From Solitalea longa (GTDB lineage Bacteria; Bacteroidota; Bacteroidia; Sphingobacteriales; Sphingobacteriaceae): a stretch of DNA of 64,000 nucleotides. The notes beneath the pieces are model-generated. The model saw nothing but the letters and a program-made list of their open reading frames with translations, was not told where the DNA came from and did not search any database. Every line of letters starts with the position of its first letter. The first letter of the stretch is position 1. Both the position numbers and the translations under genes were made by a program. Below, one piece after another: positions 28,499-36,845 of this stretch. The DNA is taken from NCBI RefSeq assembly GCF_002920915.1, contig NZ_PQVF01000007.1:124001-188000 (forward strand), given 5' to 3'.

Positions 28499-29269
28499 TT
28501 ATTCCTGGTGTAAAAAGATATTGATCATTGATCCCTGCTGAATTGTGGTGGTATCTCCAACTACATAAACGGGGTCTTGTCTGTACACTTTAGCTTGCGT
28601 TGAATCGGTTATTTCACCTTCGTAAGTAACTTTGCCCAATAACAACGAGTTTCCTCTGATAGTGAAAATAGCCTCTTGTAGGGTTAAACCAGTTAAATCA
28701 GGGATATTGATTGACGCCGCTCCAAAACCGTTTCCTAAAACAAGGCCCACAGTGGCTCCTTTAGGCAAACCTGTACCGGCATTAATGGTCATGCCGCGAT
28801 AAGTTATACCTAAAACCACATCTTTGGCTATATCTGATTTATAGATCATTTCACCCATTTTCAGGCCATAACCTTCTAACACAGCACGAGCTTCAGTTAA
28901 GGTTTTACCTTCTAAATCGGGTAGTTTTATTTCAGGGGGAGTAAAGGACTGGATCAATAAATATACCGTACGGCCTTCTTTAACTTCTGTTTTAGGGTCA
29001 GGATCTTGCTGAACGATAGTGCCAGGAGTTTTTCCCTCAATAAATACGGTATCAACCTTAAATTCAATATTTCCGGCGGTCATCATATCTTCAGCTTGTT
29101 TAACCGTTAATCCGGATAGGTCTGGAAGCGTTAAACTTTCACCATGTTTGGTAAACACTCGTAACGAAAATATAGTGATGAATACTAGCAGAAATAGTAA
29201 TAATGCTGCAAATAATAGGTTTTTACGAAATTCTGGAGTAAGTAAAAAGGCAAATAGTTTCTTCAACAT
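28499..29269 (-). CDS. Membrane-anchored protein with three PASTA domains
   Basis: 256 residues from the ATG at 29269 (MLKKLFAF); an upstream in-frame ATG at 29293 is less likely. One membrane helix (~17-38) is followed by three PASTA domains (~45-110, ~115-185, ~190-256) each opening with a Pro-Asp-Leu type strand (LPDLSG, LPDLEG, IPDLTG). PASTA domains bind peptidoglycan stem peptides. There is no kinase or transpeptidase domain, so it is a stand-alone sensor or scaffold in the envelope. Confidence 0.88.
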   Translation of the reverse strand: MLKKLFAFLLTPEFRKNLLFAALLLFLLVFITIFSLRVFTKHGESLTLPDLSGLTVKQAEDMMTAGNIEFKVDTVFIEGKTPGTIVQQDPDPKTEVKEGRTVYLLIQSFTPPEIKLPDLEGKTLTEARAVLEGYGLKMGEMIYKSDIAKDVVLGITYRGMTINAGTGLPKGATVGLVLGNGFGAASINIPDLTGLTLQEAIFTIRGNSLLLGKVTYEGEITDSTQAKVYRQDPVYVVGDTTTIQQGSMINIFLHQE

Positions 29270-29510
29270 GTAGTACTGGTCTAAAGTCTTCAAACTTAAA
29301 CAAAGTTTTATAAAAACCTAAACGAACAAAACTAACAAAATGTGTACAAGCACAGGGTTAAAAGGTTCTTTTTAAAATGGGAACGATAGGGTAGATAGGG
29401 TTAATTTCAAGATAAAGATGATAAGAAGGCTGCGGATAAAGGGTTATTTTACTGCCCATAAAATTAACAGCAGTTTTTGCTGATAAAGCTGGTTAAATGG
29501 GTAATTGGTT

Positions 29511-29518
29511 TATATTTG
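29511..29518 (+). promoter_or_regulatory. -7 promoter box of ddl
   Basis: TATATTTG matches the Bacteroidota -7 consensus, 35 bases ahead of the ddl ATG. No TTG at the expected upstream distance was found. Confidence 0.5.
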
Positions 29519-29553
29519 CTCAAGCCAAAAACAATCATAGAATTTAATCATCC

Positions 29554-30537
29554 ATGAAAAAAACGATTGCTTTACTTGCCGGAGGTTATTCGGGAGAACA
29601 CGTGGTTTCCTTAAAATCGGCAGCGCAAATTGAAAAAAGCATACCAGCAGACAAATACAATGTCTATAAAATTATTATAACACGCATGGGCTGGACCTAT
29701 ACCGATGCTTCGGGACAGTCGATTGAGGTGGATAAAAACGATTTTTCATTAACAGTTAACGATCAGAAAATAACTTTTGATTGTGCATTTATTGCGATCC
29801 ATGGAACACCAGGAGAAGATGGAATGTTGCAGGGCTATTTTGAAATGCTACAGATACCCTACACTACCTGCGATAGTTTTACCTCGGCCTTAACCTTCAA
29901 TAAAAGTTATACCAATTGCGTTGTAGGTTCAGCGGGGGTTAATGTGGCCAAATCATTACAGTTGTTCAGCGAACAAAAACATGATGTGGCCGATATTCTC
30001 TCGAAGCTTAAACTTCCTGTATTTGTTAAACCAAACAATGGCGGATCGAGTTTAGGAACATCAAAAGTGAAAATTGAAGCCGAACTGGAAGAAGCTATTG
30101 AACGTGCCTTTAAAGAAGATAACCAGGTGTTGGTTGAAGAGTTTATTAAAGGTCGTGAGTTTACCTGCGGAGTGGTTAAACGAAACAATGAGATCACGGT
30201 ATTGCCGGTTACTGAAATTAAAAGTTCTAAGGAGTTTTTTGATTTTGAAGCCAAGTATACTCCGGGAATGACCGAAGAGATTACACCGGCTGATATTGAC
30301 CCGGAGACCTTAAAGGTTGTTCAGCAAAACCTTAAACGTTCGTATGCCCGTTTAAACTGCAGGGGCGTGGTTCGAATCGATTTCTTCTTGCAGGAAGATA
30401 CTAACGAGTTTTATTTCCTTGAGGTAAATACCGTTCCTGGACAAACGGAAACCAGCTTAATTCCACAACAAGTGGCAGCTATGGGTTGGGACATCAGCGA
30501 ATTTTACGCTTCGTTAATTGAAGAAGCAATCAAGTAA
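29554..30537 (+). CDS. ddl: D-alanine--D-alanine ligase
   Basis: 327 residues with the ATP-grasp fold: the N-terminal GGYSGEHVVSLKSA, KPNNGGSSLGTSKV, the metal-binding region FYFLEVNTVPGQT and the end HGTPGEDG loop typical of Ddl. It makes the D-Ala-D-Ala dipeptide for peptidoglycan in the cytoplasm. It diverges from the PASTA-rhodanese-mltG genes and converges on the LytTR operon. Confidence 0.95.
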   Translation: MKKTIALLAGGYSGEHVVSLKSAAQIEKSIPADKYNVYKIIITRMGWTYTDASGQSIEVDKNDFSLTVNDQKITFDCAFIAIHGTPGEDGMLQGYFEMLQIPYTTCDSFTSALTFNKSYTNCVVGSAGVNVAKSLQLFSEQKHDVADILSKLKLPVFVKPNNGGSSLGTSKVKIEAELEEAIERAFKEDNQVLVEEFIKGREFTCGVVKRNNEITVLPVTEIKSSKEFFDFEAKYTPGMTEEITPADIDPETLKVVQQNLKRSYARLNCRGVVRIDFFLQEDTNEFYFLEVNTVPGQTETSLIPQQVAAMGWDISEFYASLIEEAIK

Positions 30538-30549
30538 TTTTAAAATTTT

Positions 30550-30590
30550 GATTGTAGATTTTAGAACCGTCATTTCTAAAATCTACAATC
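30550..30590. terminator. Bidirectional terminator-like hairpin between ddl and LytTR gene
   Basis: A perfect 17-bp stem, gattgtagattttagaa (30550-30566) with ttctaaaatctacaatc (30574-30590), 7-base loop, between two convergent stops. A related word (cgattgtag) forms the hairpin at 34544-34593. Confidence 0.65.
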
Positions 30591-30602
30591 TAAAATCTAA
30601 AA

Positions 30603-31346
30603 TCATTTCACCTGCTTCGCTTTTAAAAGCTTGTTGATTTCATGCTGATACATCCGACCAATCGGTAATTCTTTCTTTTCAATTTCAATATCATCAGCAG
30701 TAAACGAATCAATTTTGTCAATTGCAACTAAATACGAGCGATGAATTCTGATGAACTGATCTTCGGGGAGCATCGATTCGAGTGCAGAGATGGAAAGTTT
30801 AGTGATAATTTGTTTTGAACGTGTGATTACCCTGATGTAGTCCTTCAAACTTTCAACAAAAAGAATATCTTTCAGCAACACCTTAATCATCTTACGATCG
30901 GCCCGGAAATAAATAAATGCTTCGTTTTTATTGTTTGAACCATTATTGTTGATTTCGGAGTTACCACCATTTGATGGCAATTGGGTTTGCATCACCTTAT
31001 TCACCGCTTTAATAAAGCGATCAAATGAAATAGGTTTCAGTAAATAATCTACAGCATCTAACTCAAACCCTTCAACGGCATATTTTCTGAAAGCAGTGGT
31101 GAAAATAATTTTTGGCGGATTTTTTAATGTTCGCACAAAATCGGTCCCTAAGAGCTGCGGCATTTTTATATCCAAAAATAGAAGATCCACTTTTTCACCC
31201 TGTAAATAGCGAAGTGCCTCCACACAATTTATACAACTGCCTGTAAGTTGAAGGTTGGGAACAGCCTCAATGTATTTTTGTAAAACATCAAGTGCAGGAG
31301 GCTCGTCATCCACTATTAAACAGTTTATTTTAATTTCTGATAACAT
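30603..31346 (-). CDS. LytTR-type response regulator
   Basis: 247 residues. The receiver domain (~8-125) has the acidic pocket Asp13/Asp14 (IVDDEP), phosphoacceptor Asp59 in LLFLDIKMP, and a Lys in YLLKPISF. The C-terminal LytTR DNA-binding domain (~145-245) includes DILFVESLKDYIRV and IRIHRSYLVAI. It is the regulator partner of the two upstream kinases, starting 12 bases after the second one's stop. Targets unknown; the divergent gene at 34015 is one candidate. Confidence 0.92.
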   Translation of the reverse strand: MLSEIKINCLIVDDEPPALDVLQKYIEAVPNLQLTGSCINCVEALRYLQGEKVDLLFLDIKMPQLLGTDFVRTLKNPPKIIFTTAFRKYAVEGFELDAVDYLLKPISFDRFIKAVNKVMQTQLPSNGGNSEINNNGSNNKNEAFIYFRADRKMIKVLLKDILFVESLKDYIRVITRSKQIITKLSISALESMLPEDQFIRIHRSYLVAIDKIDSFTADDIEIEKKELPIGRMYQHEINKLLKAKQVK

Positions 31347-31358
31347 GTCTGGTCAACA

Positions 31359-32573
31359 TTAGGTAAACGCCTGATGTGTAGCAATTAATTCATCCTCTTC
31401 AGTATAGTTGATAGTTTCTAAATCAATTTTAAGAGAGGATACGTAGACGTTACCTTCAGATACTGAATTGAATTTGTGTTTTTCTGGGTATACCGTCTCC
31501 AGGCGTCTTCTCAAGTCAATTAAGCTTGCAGTTTCCTCCATTGCGGGCGATTTTACGGAATGACTTCCTGTAAGCTTAAAATGAAGCTCAGATTCAGAAA
31601 TGTTGAGGTTTATATTTATCCATGGCTGCTCAATAGAAGGATCATCACAGTTGTTTATGCAATTCTCCATCAGCGGCAACAATAGCAAGGGGGCTATTGA
31701 TTTATTTTCCGCATTGCCGGTTACTTGTAAAAAGATATCTATACGACCATCATACCTCAATTTTTCAAGGCCAACGTAATCTTTTAATAGATGTAATTCT
31801 TTTTCTAATGGAACTTGAGATTGATCGCAATCATAAAGCATATAACTCAGCACTTCAGAAAGTTTTAATACCATATTTGCAGCTTTATTGGTTGCAGTTA
31901 GCGAATAGGTATAAATTGTGCTTAGTGTATTGAATAGAAACCGGGGATGCAACTGCGTTTTTAATAAAGCTAATTCTGTTTTAACTTTTTCTCTTTCAAT
32001 AAGCTCATTTTCTTGTTGTTTTTGCAACCATCTTTTAAAAAGTGTAATTACACTGGCACCACCTATGACTTTTAATAATGAAAATAAGCCAAACTGAAGA
32101 CTGTACATTAATTGACTGCCTTCTTTTTCTAAGCCAGGAGGGGTAAAAAGACCGTATCGCCATACAGATAGTAATGTATAACCTTTAGCGGGTACATCCT
32201 TATCCAAATTGAATATAGAATATTGCTGTCCAACCGGAATTAGCCAGAGTATGTAATTAACAAAGGCAAAAAAACAAGTAAACAAAAGGATTCCTATTAC
32301 AGAACGTATACGTCTTTTTTTAAGAATATATTCAGGTAATAAAAAGTAGATAAATAAATAGCAACCAGGAATATGTATTGTTAAAATGTTTAACAAAATA
32401 TTACAATAAAAAAACTGAATAGGGTGATTTACCAATGTGTTACTGCTCATTTCTTGCATGAGTGAAGATCCCATTGTGAGAGAAAAAAACGCAGTCCATA
32501 TCAACCAGAAAAACAGATGACGTAGTAAACGAATTGATGATTTCTCTGAAAATATGAATTCATGAAGTGTCAT
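31359..32573 (-). CDS. LytS-like sensor kinase homologue, catalytically degenerate
   Basis: 404 residues: four or five membrane helices (~15-180), a coiled linker, then a His_kinase/HATPase module. In the His box HPHFLFN of the family the phosphoacceptor is replaced by Arg211 (HPRFLFNT; codon CGG at 31941-31943). The N-box is altered (PLMENCINNCDD) and the G-box glycines are absent (TASLIDLRRRL). So autophosphorylation should be impossible; it is probably a pseudokinase. It lies between an intact paralogue and the LytTR regulator in one operon. Confidence 0.85.
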   Translation of the reverse strand: MTLHEFIFSEKSSIRLLRHLFFWLIWTAFFSLTMGSSLMQEMSSNTLVNHPIQFFYCNILLNILTIHIPGCYLFIYFLLPEYILKKRRIRSVIGILLFTCFFAFVNYILWLIPVGQQYSIFNLDKDVPAKGYTLLSVWRYGLFTPPGLEKEGSQLMYSLQFGLFSLLKVIGGASVITLFKRWLQKQQENELIEREKVKTELALLKTQLHPRFLFNTLSTIYTYSLTATNKAANMVLKLSEVLSYMLYDCDQSQVPLEKELHLLKDYVGLEKLRYDGRIDIFLQVTGNAENKSIAPLLLLPLMENCINNCDDPSIEQPWININLNISESELHFKLTGSHSVKSPAMEETASLIDLRRRLETVYPEKHKFNSVSEGNVYVSSLKIDLETINYTEEDELIATHQAFT

Positions 32574-32603
32574 AAAAGACCAATTTTGTTGTTTATAGAT
32601 TCA

Positions 32604-33764
32604 TTATGCTGTTTGAATCAATGGAAAATAAGATTCCATTAATGCATCAGTTTCAGGGCTAAATTCTTTCTCTAAAGCTACTTCTAAATAAATACTGAAA
32701 ATTTCCGGATCGGAGTTAATGCGTAAAGTGTGCTCATTAGGATAAAGCAACTGCAAGCGTTTTTGAACATTTACTAAACCAATTCCGCTGTTTTTAGTAA
32801 TGAGTTGGTCTGAATCTAAAGGCTTACTATTGATCAGCTGCATTGTTAAATGCTGGTCAGAAATCAATAATTCAAGCTTTATCCAAGGATTTTCTAACAG
32901 GTTACTTGCCCCATGCTTGAAACTATTTTCGATAAAAGGTAATAATAGCAGTGGTGGAATTGATCTATGTTCCAGATTGCCAACAATTGAAATATCAAGG
33001 TTTAATCTTTTTCCATACCGAATTTTTTCTAATTCTAAATAACTCTCAATCATCTCTATTTCATGGGCTAACAGAACTTTAGGATGGTTGCATTCGGTAA
33101 TAATGTAATGCATAAGGTTTGACAATTTCAATGTCAAATCGGGAGCAATGGGGTTGGATGTGAGAATAAAAGAATAAATATTGTTTAATGTATTGAATAA
33201 GAAATGAGGGTGGATTTGTGCTTTGAGTAATTGTAATTCAGCGTTTAATTTTTCTCGTAGCAATAACTCATTCTCTTTCTGCTTTATAGCTAAATGCTTG
33301 CCCAATTTAATCGTAGCAGCTATTACAAAAAGGGCGAATACGTTATAAGTCAGATCTCGTAAAATTTCAACCCTGATTACCCGCCATGAATTGAAATCTT
33401 GAAAATAATTGACCAACCCAAAGTACATCCTGGTTACTGGGGCTAAACTTCCTAGTAGGAGATTGGCTATCATGGCTATAAAAAAGCCACTAATGGCAAA
33501 GGTGATTTTTCTTCTTAAACTACCATTGGCAATTAAGAAATTATAAAAGATATAAAAAACAACAGCATGACGTAGCGTAATTAAGAAAGCAGTGATCAAC
33601 AATTGCTTATACTGTTCATCAGTGTATATCTGTTTGAATTGGCTGTACCAAGGTGTGAAAATATAAACAATGAGAATATAGAAGTACCACACTCCCCAAA
33701 ATGCAGTATGACGAAGTAGTTGATTTGAAAACCTTTCGGAAAATATGAAATCATAGGCTTTCAT
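32604..33764 (-). CDS. LytS-like sensor histidine kinase, intact
   Basis: 386 residues: about four membrane helices, coiled linker (~160-178), His box IHPHFLFNTLNN with His187, N-box PFIENSFKHGAS, and G-box SGIGLVNVQKRL. All parts of the PF06580-type kinase are intact. Its N-terminus (FIFSERFSNQLLRHTAFWGVW) is clearly related to that of the next gene, so the two arose by duplication. First gene of the kinase-pseudokinase-regulator operon. Confidence 0.92.
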   Translation of the reverse strand: MKAYDFIFSERFSNQLLRHTAFWGVWYFYILIVYIFTPWYSQFKQIYTDEQYKQLLITAFLITLRHAVVFYIFYNFLIANGSLRRKITFAISGFFIAMIANLLLGSLAPVTRMYFGLVNYFQDFNSWRVIRVEILRDLTYNVFALFVIAATIKLGKHLAIKQKENELLLREKLNAELQLLKAQIHPHFLFNTLNNIYSFILTSNPIAPDLTLKLSNLMHYIITECNHPKVLLAHEIEMIESYLELEKIRYGKRLNLDISIVGNLEHRSIPPLLLLPFIENSFKHGASNLLENPWIKLELLISDQHLTMQLINSKPLDSDQLITKNSGIGLVNVQKRLQLLYPNEHTLRINSDPEIFSIYLEVALEKEFSPETDALMESYFPLIQTA

Positions 33765-34014
33765 TTTTCTATGATTTTAGAGCTATAAATTTAAAGATTG
33801 GTTTTATAAAAACAGCTCTTTCAGTAAGTTATTCGACCAATGACGGTTTTTGGATGACGAATTATCTTTTTTATCGACCAACGGTAATAATTGTTCAAAA
33901 TAAGGATAGTATATGCCGGAGGCTTGTATTAGGCTAGTTAATAAATGACGCGATTTAGTGAACAATATCTTTATAATGATTAAAAAGTATTGTATAACTC
34001 TAAAACGTATTGCT

Positions 34015-34530
34015 ATGAAAAAATTAGTGATTTCATTAACCGGAGGGCTCTTTTTCTATCTCAGTTTGATAAACAGCTCTAATGCCCAGGTTATTTTACC
34101 AGAAGTAACTGTTACAGGCTCAAACAGCTATATTACTTTAAATGAAAAATTGTATAAGACGTTTAATCACATATTTAAAGAAGCTTCGGATATTAAATGG
34201 TATGGGGTTGATAAGAATTTCGTTGCCAAGTTTATGATGAACGAGCAAAAAAATCAGGTAGCTTTCACTAAAAACGGTACGATGATATACCATCTGACTT
34301 ATGGATTTGAAAAAAATTTGCCCAAGGATGTCAGAGCACAGGTAAAAAGAAGATATTTCGATTATACTATTATGTCTGTTGTAAATTTAAAACAGGACAA
34401 TAGGAATATCTGGTTGATAAATTTGCACGATGCAGTAAATATAATCGGTCTAAGAGTTGAAGATGGTAGTATGGATGAAATGGAAAAGTACTTTAAACAA
34501 ACTAATGAAGCTGTTGCAGCCTATAAATGA
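34015..34530 (+). CDS. Secreted hypothetical protein, possibly PepSY-like
   Basis: About 171 residues from the ATG at 34015, which gives a good signal peptide (MKKLVISLTGG...SSNAQ); the ATG at 33958 would add 19 unlikely residues. The mature part (strand-helix patterns around IKWYGVDKNFVAKFMMNEQK and FTKNGTMIYHLTYGF) recalls the BLIP/PepSY-like small secreted proteins of Bacteroidota; this is inference. It is divergent from the LytS/LytTR operon. Confidence 0.5.
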   Translation: MKKLVISLTGGLFFYLSLINSSNAQVILPEVTVTGSNSYITLNEKLYKTFNHIFKEASDIKWYGVDKNFVAKFMMNEQKNQVAFTKNGTMIYHLTYGFEKNLPKDVRAQVKRRYFDYTIMSVVNLKQDNRNIWLINLHDAVNIIGLRVEDGSMDEMEKYFKQTNEAVAAYK

Positions 34531-34543
34531 AAGAATTTTAGAT

Positions 34544-34593
34544 TTACGATTGTAGGTTTGGGAGAATTGTACTCTTAAATTCTACAATCGTAA
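34544..34593. terminator. Hairpin between secreted-protein gene and thioesterase gene
   Basis: A 12-bp stem ttacgattgtag (34544-34555) with ctacaatcgtaa (34582-34593), 26-base loop with little pairing, between two convergent stops. It shares the core gattgtag with the hairpin at 30550-30590. Confidence 0.5.
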
Positions 34594-34606
34594 TTCAATA
34601 ATTCCC

Positions 34607-35026
34607 CTAAATAGCGTACTTCTCAATGATCCAATCAGGAATAACTTCTGACCTTCCGCTTTTTGTGTTTACCATAGTATAGTCGAACCATCCGCTTGAG
34701 CACAATTTGCCGGTTTTATTACGATGAATTTCAAACCCAACTTTCAAATCCTTTTTTGCAATACTGATGATCCAGGTTTTAACGGTAAAAACATCCCCAA
34801 GTAATAAAGGACGTTTGTACTCAACATAAGCAGTATTTATTACCCAACCGTAGTTCAAAGCCAGAAACTCTTCCATGGGCATTTTATAAAATCGTTCCAT
34901 CTGATCATAACGGGCAGCCAATACATAATCGAAATATTTGCTGTTATGAACGTGATTGTTCATATCGATATCATCAGGACGGACCTTCAGTTCACTTTCA
35001 AAGGCTGAATATTGTTTTTCACTCAT
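34607..35026 (-). CDS. Acyl-CoA thioesterase (4HBT hotdog family)
   Basis: 139 residues. The segment VRPDDIDMNNHVHNSKYFDYV carries the family's Asp/Asn catalytic region and EYKRPLLLGD the central strand. Cytoplasmic thioesterase of unknown substrate. Distinct from the YbgC-like enzyme at 24300 and the C-terminal-extended one at 63292. Confidence 0.85.
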   Translation of the reverse strand: MSEKQYSAFESELKVRPDDIDMNNHVHNSKYFDYVLAARYDQMERFYKMPMEEFLALNYGWVINTAYVEYKRPLLLGDVFTVKTWIISIAKKDLKVGFEIHRNKTGKLCSSGWFDYTMVNTKSGRSEVIPDWIIEKYAI

Positions 35027-35185
35027 GGTTCAATTTTTCTGAATTGCAAAATTAAGGGAAAAGCAGGAGAGAATTTTTGACTTTGGAATTTTATTAATGA
35101 GAATGTTTTTTTAGAACAATTACTAGTTACAATAAAGGTTAATATTATTTGGTTGAGAGCTTAAATAAGTAGTTATCCCAAAAAG

Positions 35186-35213
35186 AAGTCCGATCTTAAA
35201 AGGTCGGACTTTT
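35186..35213 (-). terminator. Terminator near the 35-kb intergenic segment
   Basis: A 10-bp stem aagtccgatc (35186-35195) with ggtcggactt (35202-35211), one wobble, 6-base loop, with U-rich flank on the plus strand and A-rich on the left, so it may work in both directions. It lies past the FkbM gene stop (minus strand). Confidence 0.7.
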
Positions 35214-35304
35214 GTAGTTATTATTGGGTATAAGCCTGTTTCGCTTTGGTAGCTCATCGTATTGAGCTGATGGATTAGGATTTAGACGACATCAGTCAAT
35301 GCGA

Positions 35305-36249
35305 TTAAATTGGTTGTAACATGGCTTCCATGGTGTTACTATGCTTTTTATTAGTTGGTTTTACGGAGTAATGATCTATTGATTTGGGTATGAATAAGTA
35401 ATTGCATGATTCTAATGAGAGTGATAATTCTTCAACCTGTTGTATTGTCCGTTTATTAGCGATATTGTATACTGAATAATCTAGATCGGATAAAATTTCA
35501 AATATTTTTTGTGCAGAAAGTATCCGGAAATTTTTAACATCCTCAGCTTTGGAAGCTAAGGGAAGTATTTCGCATATAATATAGGGCTGATAGATACGGA
35601 TGCTATCAACTAATCCGGCCAACACTTTGTATTCACCACCTTCAACATCTATTTTTATTAAACTTATTTCTTTGAGGTTTTCTTTAGCTATTAAATGATC
35701 GCCTGTTGTTGTTGGTACAACCACTTTCGAAGAATATTTGGTGTATTTCCTAAAAGAAGGTGTGGTGGTTGCAAGCAAATCATCCTGATATCTCATGAGT
35801 AACTCTGTTTCTCCTACTACGTCTGATAGTGCATAATTTATAATTTTTACACGTTTAAAATTATTCACCTTACATAGTGATTCTAAATAGTCAACACAAG
35901 ATTTGTTTGGCTCAATTGCATAATACTTAACTTCAGGGTAGTAAGGTAAAGTTTTTAGTAATGTTTGGCCCACATTGGCTCCAATATCAATAAAAACACT
36001 ATTGGGAGAAGATAATACCTTGGGGATAATTTCGTCAAACCATTTTTCATAATCATCGATGAAATTCATAGTCCCAATGCCATTTTTTAATAACACTGTA
36101 AAGCTGACGCCATTTTTTGTGATAGTTTTGGAATAATTTATTTTCTTAAACAGGCCATATAAAAATTTAAATGGTAAGAAACTTTCTGTTAGGAGGTTCC
36201 TCCCTAAAAAATGTGAAAATCTAAATTTGTGAAAAAAACTATATATCAT
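35305..36249 (-). CDS. FkbM-family methyltransferase
   Basis: 314 residues. The SAM-binding motif I is VFIDIGANVGQT; later family features are ALSDVVGETELL and SLIKIDVEGGEYKVLAGL. FkbM-type O-methyltransferases modify sugars, lipids or natural products; the substrate here is unknown and no polysaccharide cluster adjoins. More AT-rich and isolated: 278 bases to the previous gene and 596 to the next. Confidence 0.85.
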   Translation of the reverse strand: MIYSFFHKFRFSHFLGRNLLTESFLPFKFLYGLFKKINYSKTITKNGVSFTVLLKNGIGTMNFIDDYEKWFDEIIPKVLSSPNSVFIDIGANVGQTLLKTLPYYPEVKYYAIEPNKSCVDYLESLCKVNNFKRVKIINYALSDVVGETELLMRYQDDLLATTTPSFRKYTKYSSKVVVPTTTGDHLIAKENLKEISLIKIDVEGGEYKVLAGLVDSIRIYQPYIICEILPLASKAEDVKNFRILSAQKIFEILSDLDYSVYNIANKRTIQQVEELSLSLESCNYLFIPKSIDHYSVKPTNKKHSNTMEAMLQPI

Positions 36250-36845
36250 ATGAAATTTTTAGTTGAAAGTCATCCTTAAATTTTAATCTCGTTAGCGACT
36301 TTCAACATTGCCTTTGTTTTTCTTTTATATCAGTAATTAATCTTTTTTGCAAGGCTGCGAATGTACGTAAATTTGGATTGTTCTGTTATTTATTTGGCGA
36401 CTACTCCTATCCATGAAAGGTTTGCAGTGCTAATGCTTTTGAGAACTCTAGTTTAAAGTGGTTTTTTTAGCAGAGATTTCCATTAAAGCTCTTGGATAGA
36501 CTCTAGTTTTACTTACAATCCGTTTTTAAAATTTTCATGCCCTCAAATAATGATAATTATCATAAATACATGTATTTGATGGTTTTATTTTTACACTATT
36601 AAACTTAACCATTATAAACATGCTTATTCCCACAACAATAACCTGAAAAAAATGGCGGTTTTGAGCTCCATAAAAAACGAAAACAAGAACGATTAATTTC
36701 TAAGGATTAAACTAATATTTCGCTAACTTAATTTCTCACCCAATGCTTAGATCTCCATCCTCCAGACACGAGCACGAACAGTTATAATAAACAAAATCAA
36801 ATTTTCATTGCATTACATCTTAAAACAGCCTAAAAATTCAATACT
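36250..36845. other. 596-base intergenic region upstream of the AspT-like gene
   Basis: No gene seen. The notable content is a pair of abutting perfect palindromes at 36550-36577 (separate entry). The rest is AT-rich; no clear TAnnTTTG promoter was recognised. Confidence 0.4.
36550..36577. promoter_or_regulatory. Two abutting 14-bp perfect palindromes, probable operator
   Basis: atgataattatcat (36550-36563) is followed directly by aaatacatgtattt (36564-36577); each is a perfect palindrome. The first resembles Fur/Zur-type boxes and also the form ATGA-N6-TCAT, which recurs as atgatttttgtcat at 38656-38669 ahead of the porin gene. A regulator binding both sites is an inference. Confidence 0.5.
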
